64,000 nt of DNA, from contig CAVSLA010000006.1 of the NCBI GenBank assembly GCA_963728825.1, positions 310,001 to 374,000 on the forward strand, given 5' to 3'. Under the pieces are notes generated by a model, which was not told the origin of the DNA, did no database searches, and saw nothing but the letters and a program-made list of their open reading frames with translations. The stretch comes from CAVREM01 sp963728825. GTDB taxonomy: Bacteria > Acidobacteriota > Vicinamibacteria > Vicinamibacterales > CAVVIG01. Of the stretch, positions 1 to 6,917 are shown piece after piece (the first letter of the stretch is position 1; the number at the start of each line of letters is the position of its first letter). The position numbers and the translations under genes were made by a program.

Positions 1-260
1 ACCGCCTCGATGATCCAGTCGGCGCCGGAGAGCGATTCCATGTCGCGATCGAAGCCGCCGACGCTGATGAGCGCCGCCGCTTCCCGCGTGAAGAACGGGT
101 CGGGCCTGAGCGAGATCGCCCGCTTCAGCCCCTCGCGCGCGATCTCCGCGGTCATGTCGAGCAGCCTGGTCACCATCCCGGCGTTCGCCAGGTGGGCGGC
201 AATCTGTGCGCCCATCGTGCCGGCGCCGAGGACCGCGACCGATCGAATATCCGGCGTCAT
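1..260 (-). CDS. 3-hydroxyacyl-CoA dehydrogenase, NAD-binding N-terminus (partial)
   Basis: Only the first ~86 residues are inside the window; the gene runs off the left edge. The protein opens with a Rossmann strand and the dinucleotide-binding motif GAGTMG (residues 12-17), followed by AAHLANAG and later a GADWIIEA segment. This is the pattern of the 3-hydroxyacyl-CoA / 3-hydroxybutyryl-CoA dehydrogenase family (FadB/Hbd type), which oxidises 3-hydroxyacyl-CoA with NAD in beta-oxidation or butanoate metabolism. Its ATG overlaps the stop of the upstream TetR gene (ATGA), so the two are translationally coupled. A FadR-like regulator and operator upstream support a fatty-acid role. Whether it is a single-domain Hbd or a multidomain FadB cannot be seen. 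Confidence 0.85.
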   Translation of the reverse strand, partial: MTPDIRSVAVLGAGTMGAQIAAHLANAGMVTRLLDMTAEIAREGLKRAISLRPDPFFTREAAALISVGGFDRDMESLSGADWIIEA

Positions 261-871
261 CGAGCCGCCGCCCCCCGGAGAAAGAGATCGACCACCTGCT
301 CCGCTTCGGCTTCGAGCGAATAGCGGCGGCTGCTCAGAATCCAGTTGGTTGCCATCTCGTCGAGCGCTCCGAAGAACATTTTCGCAGCGGTCGTCGGATT
401 GAAATCGGGGCGGAACACGCCTGCGGATTGGCCGTCGGCGAATGCCGAGCGGATATGTCCCAGGTAATCCCTGAGCAGGCTCGACGACAGGCGTTCCATG
501 AACTTGACCGACTGCCGCAACTCGACCTGGAAGACGATCGCGAGATTGCGGTCGCGCCCGAGCCGGGCCAGGTGCAGACGCGCCAGCAACCGCAGCCGCT
601 CCGCCGGATCGCGCACGTCCGCGGCTGCCGCCCGTACCTCCGCAAACGCCTCGCGCATCGTCCGCTCGAACACTTGGATCAGCAGGTCGTCCTTGCTGCG
701 GAAGTAGAGATAGACGGTGCCGGCCGCCACGCCGGCGGCGCGGGCGACATCAGCGACTTGCGCATTGAAGAAGCCGCGATCGGCGAACACGTCGATGGCG
801 GCGCGCAGAATCGCGTCGCGTTTGGGTGCGGGTGGCGCATCGGCGCGGCGTCGCGCGGATAATGTCGGCAT
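257..871 (-). CDS. TetR-family transcriptional regulator, FadR-like
   Basis: A 204-residue protein of normal TetR length. After a basic N-terminal stretch (about residues 1-17) comes the TetR DNA-binding domain: AILRAAIDVFADRGF, then the helix-turn-helix VADVARAAGVAAGTVYLYF around residues 39-58. The remaining all-helical part is a ligand-binding domain of the type in acyl-CoA-sensing FadR/FabR-like repressors (inference). It is the first gene of an operon with the 3-hydroxyacyl-CoA dehydrogenase, overlapping it by ATGA. An 18-bp palindrome lies 8 bp upstream of the ATG and closely matches the operator published for the Bacillus subtilis TetR-type FadR, so autoregulation and control of fatty-acid degradation by long-chain acyl-CoA is the likely role. 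Confidence 0.85.
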   Translation of the reverse strand: MPTLSARRRADAPPAPKRDAILRAAIDVFADRGFFNAQVADVARAAGVAAGTVYLYFRSKDDLLIQVFERTMREAFAEVRAAAADVRDPAERLRLLARLHLARLGRDRNLAIVFQVELRQSVKFMERLSSSLLRDYLGHIRSAFADGQSAGVFRPDFNPTTAAKMFFGALDEMATNWILSSRRYSLEAEAEQVVDLFLRGAAAR

Positions 872-878
872 ACGCTAC

Positions 879-896
879 TGAATGAATGTTCATTCA
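879..896. promoter_or_regulatory. FadR-type palindromic operator
   Basis: The sequence is TGAATGAA, a 2-bp centre TG, then TTCATTCA: 8-bp perfect inverted arms. It sits 8 bp upstream of the ATG of the TetR gene. The B. subtilis FadR (TetR-family) consensus is TGAATGAMTANTCATTCA, and this site matches its arms almost completely. Its position close to the start implies autorepression of the regulator-dehydrogenase operon. The palindrome is seen directly; assignment of the binding protein is inferred from proximity and consensus. Confidence 0.8.
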
Positions 897-921
897 GGTG
901 CGGGGAGATGTCAATATCCTC

Positions 922-984
922 GGGTGCCGGGTGCCGGGTGCCGGGTGCCGGGTGCCGGGTGCCGGGTGCTGGGTGCTGGGTGCT
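922..984 (+). repeat. 7-bp tandem repeat, left arm of an inverted pair
   Basis: Nine head-to-tail heptamers: six GGGTGCC followed by three GGGTGCT. It lies between the FadR-type operator and the four-helix-bundle gene. Related but degenerate copies occur in reverse orientation directly after that gene (1448-1500), so the gene is bracketed by inverted heptamer arrays. Confidence 0.95.
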
Positions 985-1057
985 TCAATGCGTGCAAAGA
1001 GTTTGGATGGGGGTTGGTTCCTGGCTGGGTTGGAGGTGGGTTGCTCCGTGCGGGAGC

Positions 1058-1450
1058 ATGGTTGTACGGCGATATCAGGATCTGGTGTGCTGGCAGCTGG
1101 CGAACGATCTCAAACGGGAAGTCTATCGACTGCTGAACGAGTCTCAGACGGCGCGCAACGACTTCGACTTCGTGAGTCAGCTGAGGGACGCTGCGAGTTC
1201 GGGACCAGCGAACCTCTCTGAGGCGTTCGCCTACTACCGTCACAAGGAAGCCGCTCGATTCGCCCGTATCGCGAAGGCGTCTTTGACCGAGACTCACAAT
1301 CATCTCGCCGACGGCGTCGACCGTCAGCACTGGACTGCCGACCGTTGCAAGCCCGCGCGCACCCTCGCCGATCGCGCGCTTGGTGCCACAACCCGGTGGC
1401 TTGCTTACCTGTCCTCTTCAAACGAGCCGGAATCTCATTGGAAGCGCTAG
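1058..1450 (+). CDS. four-helix bundle protein (23S rRNA intervening-sequence protein family)
   Basis: A 130-residue protein with the layout of the 23S rRNA-intervening-sequence / S23 four-helix-bundle family. An N-terminal YQDLVCWQLANDLKREVY segment (from residue 6) is followed by FVSQLRDAASSGPANLSEAF, the family's conserved centre, then two more amphipathic helices ending TTRWLAYL. Family proteins are usually 115-130 residues, form pentameric bundles, and have no settled biochemical function; some are encoded inside 23S rRNA intervening sequences and a relative (Avd) works with diversity-generating retroelements. The frame is open upstream through the tandem repeat, but homology begins at the ATG at 1058, so that start was chosen. 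The stop codon touches the right heptamer array. The gene stands alone between unrelated operons, which fits a mobile or accessory origin (inference). Confidence 0.75.
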   Translation: MVVRRYQDLVCWQLANDLKREVYRLLNESQTARNDFDFVSQLRDAASSGPANLSEAFAYYRHKEAARFARIAKASLTETHNHLADGVDRQHWTADRCKPARTLADRALGATTRWLAYLSSSNEPESHWKR

Positions 1451-1500
1451 CACCCAGCACCGCGAAGCACCCTGCACGCGGCCCCCTGCACCCGGCACCT
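1448..1500 (-). repeat. degenerate 7-bp repeat, right arm of the inverted pair
   Basis: Read on the minus strand this stretch gives heptamers such as AGGTGCC, GGGTGCA, GGGTGCT and GGGTGCT, the same unit as at 922-984 in opposite orientation but diverged. It begins at the stop codon of the four-helix-bundle gene and ends 3 bp before the ABC permease stop codon, filling the whole gap. Confidence 0.8.
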
Positions 1501-1503
1501 GCT

Positions 1504-2293
1504 CTACCGCCACCTGATGAGAATCGTCTCCCGATCGAACACGGCGACGCTCAGCATGGCGAGCAACAGCCAGAGGACGAGCAGACCGGCACCGATTACC
1601 AGCAGCATGCTGGCGGAGAGCCACAACGTCCCCGCGAACTGGGCGACGAGCAGGGCGGAGAGCGGCACCACGAAGAACACGCCGAACTGCTGCGCCGTAC
1701 GGGCGTCGTTGACGCGTGACGAGATCAGGATGGCCAGCTGCAGTGACACGAGCGCCGCCGCCGGACCGACCAGCAGGATCAGGATGGCGCTGCGCAGGTC
1801 GCCCATCGCTCTGAGGACGCCGGGCTCGGCGAATAGCGCAATCCCGGCGAAATAGAGTGCCAGCCCGGTCAGCGCAATCACCAGCGTCGGCAGGAGCGCG
1901 CCGAGGACCTTGGCGACCAGAAGATCGAAGGTGCCAATCGGCGTCGCCAGCAAGGGCTCAAGCGTCCGCGCTTGTTTCTCGCCGACCACTGAATGGGCCG
2001 CCAGCGCCATTGCGCCCGTAATGGGCGTCAGCAGAAAAAGCATCAGGAACTGCTGCAGCAGAAACAACTGGATCCGTGCGTCTTCGGGCAGCGCGCGCCC
2101 CGGGTCGACCACCGCGCTGAGGCGGACGAGGTCTGAATCGCTGCTCAGTCGTTCACCAGTCGCCGTAGGGATGGCAATCGCGACCACGAACGGGATCACG
2201 AGCGCGATCAGGGTGACGATCGCAACCGGCAGCAGGGCAGTCACGGTTCCGCAAGAGATCGATCAGTTCCTTGCGAAGCAGTGCGCTCGTCAT
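1504..2293 (-). CDS. ABC-2 type transporter permease, 5' frameshift
   Basis: Membrane subunit partner of the ATPase encoded just upstream. The main open frame (from a GTG at 2244) gives 246 residues with about six hydrophobic segments and the ABC-2 feature AAHSVVGEKQARTLEPLLA. The natural N-terminus lies in another frame: an ATG at 2293, 8 bp after the ATPase stop, encodes MTSALLRKELIDLLRNR, the normal start of such permeases. Removing one base near 2243-2246 would join the two frames into a 262-residue protein of expected architecture. This is either a sequencing indel, a real disruption, or a gene starting at the internal GTG without its cytoplasmic N-terminal helix. Substrate unknown. Confidence 0.75.
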
Positions 2294-2301
2294 TGACCGT
2301 G

Positions 2302-3225
2302 TCACTGTTCGGCTCCACGGCGATTGTCGGTGAGCAGACGAAGGTAGACATCCTCCAACGCCGGCGTGTCGGGGCGGACTTCGACCACCTCGGCATGTGC
2401 CGAAACCAGCGCGCTGACGAGGGCTGGAGTCTGCCGGTCCGGATCGGAGACGACACAGGTGAGTACCGATCCGTCGGCGTCGACGCGTGACGCGATGCCA
2501 CGCACCACGTCGACGAAGCGCTCGGCCGTTCCGTTGACGCGGACGACGACCCGCCCTGACGTCAATCGCCGTCGCAGCGACGCCGGTCGGTCGATGGCGA
2601 TCAGCCGCTCCTGCAGAACGGCGACACGATCGGCAATCCGTTCGGCTTCGTCAAGGTTGTGAGTCGACAGCAGCAGGGCGCATCCGGCGGTGCGCTGCTC
2701 GGCGAGCAACGCGCGAACGGTCCGCGTCACTTCCGGATCGAGCCCCGAAGTCGGCTCATCCAGCAGCAGCACGTCAGGGCTGTGCAGGAGCGCTCGCGCC
2801 AGAGCGACCTTCTGGCGCGTGCCTTTCGACAGCTCGGCGGCGCGTGTGGCGATGTGGTCCGTCAAGTCGAGCGCCTCGATCAGCTCGCTCAGCCGGCGCG
2901 GCGTCGTCTCCAGCTTGTAGAGACCGCTGTAGATGCTCAGGTTCTCCCGCACCGTGAGGCGATCCCACAAGCCGGGAGCTTCGGTCAGGAAGCCAATACG
3001 GCGCCGCAGCGCCGCGCCTGACGACCGGCTCATCACGACACCATCGATGGCGACCTCGCCGCTGGTCGGGGCAATCAGGCCTGCCAGCATGCGAAGCGTG
3101 GTCGTCTTTCCTGCCCCGTTCGGGCCGAGCAGCGCAACGATCTCGCCGCGCGCCACGTTGAAGGTCACGTCGTCGACGACGAGGCGCGCGCCGAATCGAC
3201 GCATCAAGCGCGACGCCGCGATCAT
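2302..3225 (-). CDS. ABC transporter ATP-binding protein
   Basis: A 307-residue ATPase with all key motifs: Walker A GPNGAGKTT (about residues 34-42), a Q-loop region after RRRIGFLTEAPGLW, the signature LSKGTRQKVALARAL, Walker B VLLLDEPTSGLDP and switch histidine STHNLDEAE. The C-terminal ~90 residues form the extra domain typical of CcmA/NatA-like drug or Na+ export ATPases that pair with ABC-2 permeases. It precedes such a permease by 8 bp and follows a secreted propeller-like gene by 28 bp, consistent with one transcript starting at the E1 gene. Export of an unknown substrate is the likely job. Confidence 0.9.
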   Translation of the reverse strand: MIAASRLMRRFGARLVVDDVTFNVARGEIVALLGPNGAGKTTTLRMLAGLIAPTSGEVAIDGVVMSRSSGAALRRRIGFLTEAPGLWDRLTVRENLSIYSGLYKLETTPRRLSELIEALDLTDHIATRAAELSKGTRQKVALARALLHSPDVLLLDEPTSGLDPEVTRTVRALLAEQRTAGCALLLSTHNLDEAERIADRVAVLQERLIAIDRPASLRRRLTSGRVVVRVNGTAERFVDVVRGIASRVDADGSVLTCVVSDPDRQTPALVSALVSAHAEVVEVRPDTPALEDVYLRLLTDNRRGAEQ

Positions 3226-3253
3226 GGTCGGAGAGACTGGATTCGGGGGTGCC

Positions 3254-4303
3254 TCACCGCTGTCCTGAGCGGGGCTGAGTGGGACGAGGCTGACGATCGG
3301 AGCGGGAATCGAACTCGAAAAGCCCGGGGGTGACCAGCAGCCGGCCCTCCGTGGTGAAGAACAGACTGGTAGGTGCGATCAGATCGACGCCTTTGAACTG
3401 GACGGTTCTGATCTTGTCGCCTTGCTGGTCGAACACATACGTGAACGGGTCCGCAAACGACACCCAGAGATGCCCGTCGCGATCGACCGCTGCGGCACGG
3501 ACGGTCGGCCGGATCACCGCCACTTCGCCATCCTGGCGCGGCCATCGCGCCGGAAGCCGCTCGATCAGGACGTCGGTCTCGGCGCCCTGCATGCGCCGCT
3601 CGAATATCAGCCGGCCGTCGCGATCGTATTTGCGGAACACCGGCAGTCCGGCGTGGAACACGAAGAAGAACCCGCCGGCCGGATCGATCAGCGGAATGCC
3701 GCTGTTCAACGCCAGGTGGAGGTCGCGGTCGTTTTCGTGGCCGGTCGCTCGCAATTCGCCAAACGTCCGGCCTTCCTGGCCGGAGATCGCGTACTCGGTG
3801 ACCAGTCCGCCGTTTTCGGGCTGCGAAATCAGAATCGCGGTGCCGGTGAAGAGGATCGAGGCAACGCCGCTGATGACCATGTCGTCCGAGGCCACGCGGG
3901 CACGCGCGCGGATCGGCAGCGTGAATCCGGCGACCCGAACGCCGACCGGGTTGAAGATCTGCACGCGCGGCCGCCCCTCGGGCGCGTCGGCGACCGCGAA
4001 ACGACCGTCAGGGGCGGCGGAAAAAGCGGTCGGCCCGATGATGCGGCCCGGTTCGGCGCCAATCTGGACGATCTGCCAGGTGCTGTCGAACGCGTCATCG
4101 ACGCCGAAGACGCGATGCGCGCGCCGATCGAACACGTAGTGCTGGCCGAATGCGGTCTGCTGAAAGGCCCGCACGTCCCGGAAGCGTCCGGCGACATGCG
4201 GCGCGACGGCGCGCACCGGAATGAGGACGTCTGGCGTCAGAGCAAGCAGCGAGGGCGCGAGCAGGCTCGAGATCGCCAGTGAACGGCAGAGAAACCGGAC
4301 CAC
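3254..4303 (-). CDS. secreted six-bladed beta-propeller-like protein
   Basis: A 349-residue protein beginning at a GTG 7 bp after the E1 stop; the frame is open further upstream, but only from this GTG does the product begin with a signal peptide (RFLCRSLAISSLLAPSLLAL). The body has repeating beta-strand blades of the NHL/6-bladed propeller kind, for example FSAAPDGRFAVADAPEGR, DPAGGFFFVFHAGLPVFRKY, RDGRLIFERRM and AAAVDRDGHLWVSFADP. Such proteins act as periplasmic binding or scaffold domains. No catalytic motif was seen. Its place between E1 and an ABC exporter does not define a role; operon membership is inferred from spacing. Confidence 0.6.
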   Translation of the reverse strand: MVRFLCRSLAISSLLAPSLLALTPDVLIPVRAVAPHVAGRFRDVRAFQQTAFGQHYVFDRRAHRVFGVDDAFDSTWQIVQIGAEPGRIIGPTAFSAAPDGRFAVADAPEGRPRVQIFNPVGVRVAGFTLPIRARARVASDDMVISGVASILFTGTAILISQPENGGLVTEYAISGQEGRTFGELRATGHENDRDLHLALNSGIPLIDPAGGFFFVFHAGLPVFRKYDRDGRLIFERRMQGAETDVLIERLPARWPRQDGEVAVIRPTVRAAAVDRDGHLWVSFADPFTYVFDQQGDKIRTVQFKGVDLIAPTSLFFTTEGRLLVTPGLFEFDSRSDRQPRPTQPRSGQR

Positions 4304-4310
4304 GCTGGCC

Positions 4311-6464
4311 TCAGTATCTGGCGGTCTCTTGAATCGCAGCGAGCAGGTCGGCCGTCTGTGGCAGGATCTCTTCTTCGAAGTCAGGACAGTAGGCGACGGG
4401 CGCGTCGAGCGCGCCAACCCGGCGCACCGGAGCGTCGAGGTACTCGAACAGTTCCCCGGCGATTCGCGCGACGATTTCCGCGCCGAAACCGCACGTCACC
4501 TGATCCTCGTGGGCGACGACGACGCGGTTCACCCGTTTGACGTGTGCGGCGATCGCTGCCCAGTCGTACGGCATGATGGTACGCAGATCGAGCACCGTCG
4601 TCTGGACGCCCTGCTGTTCGGCCTGGTGCGCCGCCACCAGCGTGCGCTGCACGACCGCGCCCCAGGTGACCACCAGGACGTGTTCTCCTTCACGCCGGAC
4701 CGCCGCGTTCCCGAAGGGCAGCATGAAGTTCTTGCCGGGGTACTCGCCCTTGTTGTAGGTCTGGCGATACAGATGCTTGTGCTCGAGAAACATCACCGGG
4801 TCGTCACACCTGATCGCCGTGCGGAGAAGGCCCGCCGCATCGACAGCTGTCGAGGGATAGGCGATGCGGATTCCCGGACAGTGCGCGAAGATGCTCTCTC
4901 CGGACTGGCTGTGGTACGGCCCGCCGCCCCGGAGGTAGCCGCCGATCGGCACGCGCACCACCATCGGACACGACCAATGGTTCGCCGACCGATAGCGCAG
5001 CATCGCCATCTCGTTGCGCAGCTGCATCATCGCCGGCCAGATGTAGTCGAAGAACTGGATCTCGACGACCGGCTTCAGGCCACGGATCGCCATCCCGACG
5101 GCGCGGCCGATGATGTTCGCTTCGGCAATCGGCGCGTTGAACACGCGATCGTCGCCGAACTGACGCTGCAGGCCATGGGTCACCTTGAAGACGCCGCCCT
5201 TGCCGGGCACGACGGCGAGCGCGTCGCGGCGACTGGCATCCGCCACGTCTTCGCCGAAGACGACGATGCGCGGGTTGTGCGCCATCTCGTCTTTCAGCGT
5301 GCGGTTGATGGCGGTCACCATCGTGTCGGCCTTCCCTTCGGGTTCGGCCGCGGTCTCGAAGGCGGGCGCCGTCGGATCGACGTCGGGCGAGTAGACGAAG
5401 GTCGTGGCACTGTCGCGGGATGGCCACGGCGATCGCAGCGCTTCGATCGCGGCTTCGTCGATCTCGCGCTGGATCTCGGCATGTATCGCCTCGATCTCAG
5501 CGGGGGTGGCCAGGCCGTTGTGCCTGAGAAACTCCGCAAAGCGCGTGATCGGATCGCGCCGGGCCTCGGCCTCACGCTCCGCCGGCGTCTTGTAGAGCTT
5601 TTCGTCGTCGGACAGTGAATGCGAATACGGCCGGATCACCTTGGCGTGCACGACCGCCGGACCGTTCCGGGCGCGCACGTAGGCGACGGCTTCGCGAAGT
5701 ACCCGCAGGCTGGCAAAAAAGTCGGTGCCATCGACCGCAGTGACCTGCAGGCCGGGATATGACGCGAGCAGCCGCGAGATGTCGCCGCCCGGCGTCTGCA
5801 CTTCGACCGGCACCGAGATCGCGTAGCCGTTGTCTTCGATCAGATAGAGCACGGGCACCCGCCGCGTGCAGGCCGTGTTGAGCGACTCCCAGAACTCTCC
5901 CTCGCTGGTCGCGCCCTCGCCGAGCGAGGTGTAGATCACTTCGTCGCGCTGGTATCTGGCGTCGCGATCGGAGATCGCCGTCACGCGGTCGTAGATGACA
6001 CCTGCTTCCGCGCCGCCGACGGCGTGCAGCACCTGGGTCGCGGTGGCACTCGATCCCGGCACGATATTGAGCGCGCTGTGCCCCCAGTGGGACGGCATCT
6101 GGCGTCCGCCGTTGCTCGGATCGGCGGCGGCGCCGACCGAGGCGAGCAGCATCTCGAGCGGCGTGACGCCGAGCTGCAGGCAGAGCGCGCGATCGCGGTA
6201 GTAGGGGTGAAACCAGTCGTAGCCGGGCTTCATCGCCAGTCCGGCCGCGACCAGGACCGCTTCGTGACCGGCACCGCTGATCTGAAAGAACGCGCGGCTC
6301 TGATTCTTGAGCTGGATTTCCTTGTCGTCCAACCGGCGTGACCGCACCATCACGCGGTAGACATCGAGCAGGGCGGCCCGATCGAGACCGAGATCCTCTG
6401 CGCCAGCGGACTGATTCGTCTGCGCGCCAGGCTGGCCCGCGCCGTTGACGACCGAGGCCTTCAT
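4311..6464 (-). CDS. 2-oxoacid dehydrogenase E1 component, alpha-beta fusion
   Basis: A 717-residue single chain carrying both halves of the thiamine-diphosphate E1 enzyme. Residues ~20-365 are the alpha subunit: AAGLAMKPGYDWFHPYYRDR, RQMPSHWGH, and the TPP-binding stretch YTSLGEGATSEGEFWE followed by EDNGYAIS. Residues ~385-717 are the beta subunit: VFGEDVADASRRDA, FNAPIAEANIIGRAVGMA, VEIQFFDYIWPAMMQL, HSQSGESIF and a transketolase C-terminal domain (LDLRTIMPYDW). It decarboxylates a 2-oxoacid (branched-chain 2-oxoisovalerate or pyruvate) and acylates an E2 lipoyl domain. No E2 or E3 gene is present. The fusion is known in several phyla. Substrate specificity is undecided. Confidence 0.9.
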   Translation of the reverse strand: MKASVVNGAGQPGAQTNQSAGAEDLGLDRAALLDVYRVMVRSRRLDDKEIQLKNQSRAFFQISGAGHEAVLVAAGLAMKPGYDWFHPYYRDRALCLQLGVTPLEMLLASVGAAADPSNGGRQMPSHWGHSALNIVPGSSATATQVLHAVGGAEAGVIYDRVTAISDRDARYQRDEVIYTSLGEGATSEGEFWESLNTACTRRVPVLYLIEDNGYAISVPVEVQTPGGDISRLLASYPGLQVTAVDGTDFFASLRVLREAVAYVRARNGPAVVHAKVIRPYSHSLSDDEKLYKTPAEREAEARRDPITRFAEFLRHNGLATPAEIEAIHAEIQREIDEAAIEALRSPWPSRDSATTFVYSPDVDPTAPAFETAAEPEGKADTMVTAINRTLKDEMAHNPRIVVFGEDVADASRRDALAVVPGKGGVFKVTHGLQRQFGDDRVFNAPIAEANIIGRAVGMAIRGLKPVVEIQFFDYIWPAMMQLRNEMAMLRYRSANHWSCPMVVRVPIGGYLRGGGPYHSQSGESIFAHCPGIRIAYPSTAVDAAGLLRTAIRCDDPVMFLEHKHLYRQTYNKGEYPGKNFMLPFGNAAVRREGEHVLVVTWGAVVQRTLVAAHQAEQQGVQTTVLDLRTIMPYDWAAIAAHVKRVNRVVVAHEDQVTCGFGAEIVARIAGELFEYLDAPVRRVGALDAPVAYCPDFEEEILPQTADLLAAIQETARY

Positions 6465-6474
6465 CTCCGGCCAA

Positions 6475-6502
6475 ATTATAGCATTCGGTCAGATGGTATA
6501 GT
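6475..6502. promoter_or_regulatory. possible divergent -10 elements between E1 and cupin genes
   Basis: On the minus strand TATAAT occurs at 6480-6475, ten bases before the E1 ATG; on the plus strand TATAGT occurs at 6497-6502, ten bases before the cupin ATG. Both would give very short leaders. Neither has a convincing -35 hexamer at 17 bp, so these are weak predictions. Confidence 0.3.
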
Positions 6503-6512
6503 CTCGTGCCGA

Positions 6513-6875
6513 ATGGGTTCGCCGAGCGTGCGGCTGCATCGATGGGACGAAATTGCGCTCGACAAAGTCACCGAGATGCTGTCGCGCAAGATCGTCAGCG
6601 GCGAGCGTGAGATGCTCGTGCAGGTGTATGTGAAGCGCGGCTGTCTCGTGCCGTTGCATGCGCACGACAGCGAGCAGATGACCTATGTGCTGCAGGGCGC
6701 GCTCAAGTTTCTGATCCGGGGCGAGGAAATCACCGTTCGCGAAGGCGAGGTGCTGCACATTCCTTCCGGCGTCGAGCACCAGTCGGAAGCGCTCGAGGAC
6801 ACCTTCGAGCTCGATGTGTTCAGTCCGATTCGTCAGGGGTGGCTGGAAGCGGCGGAAGAATTCCCCCGCCGGTGA
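6513..6875 (+). CDS. cupin domain protein
   Basis: A 120-residue single-domain cupin. Cupin motif 1 is visible as GCLVPLHAHDSEQMTYVLQG, with metal-ligand His residues (H-x-H) and a later Glu/Gln, and motif 2 as GEVLHIPSGVEHQSEALED with the final His. Small cupins of this type bind Mn, Fe or Zn and act as isomerases, dioxygenases or sugar- and aldehyde-binding proteins; the fold does not fix the reaction. It is divergent from E1 and convergent with the spermidine synthase-like gene. Its last 11 codons are duplicated just downstream as a 33-bp imperfect direct repeat. Confidence 0.8.
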   Translation: MGSPSVRLHRWDEIALDKVTEMLSRKIVSGEREMLVQVYVKRGCLVPLHAHDSEQMTYVLQGALKFLIRGEEITVREGEVLHIPSGVEHQSEALEDTFELDVFSPIRQGWLEAAEEFPRR

Positions 6876-6917
6876 CTTGTGGTGCTGGAACCGGCGGAAC
6901 AGTTCCCCCGCCGGTGA
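6843..6917 (+). repeat. 33-bp direct repeat duplicating the cupin gene 3' end
   Basis: Copies at 6843-6875 and 6885-6917 differ at only a few positions; each starts CTGGAA, contains TTCCCCCGCCGG and ends in TGA. The first is the end of the cupin reading frame; the second is intergenic. Each forms a GC stem with arms like CCGGCGG/CCGCCGG, so the pair could act as tandem stem-loops at the transcript end, although no T-run follows. Confidence 0.85.

Noticed and set aside
922..984. Repeat array considered as a CRISPR
   Set aside because: Units are 7 bp, head-to-tail with no spacers, and there are no cas genes.
1058..1450. Four-helix-bundle protein considered as Avd of a diversity-generating retroelement
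   Set aside because: No reverse transcriptase, template repeat or variable target gene is in the window.
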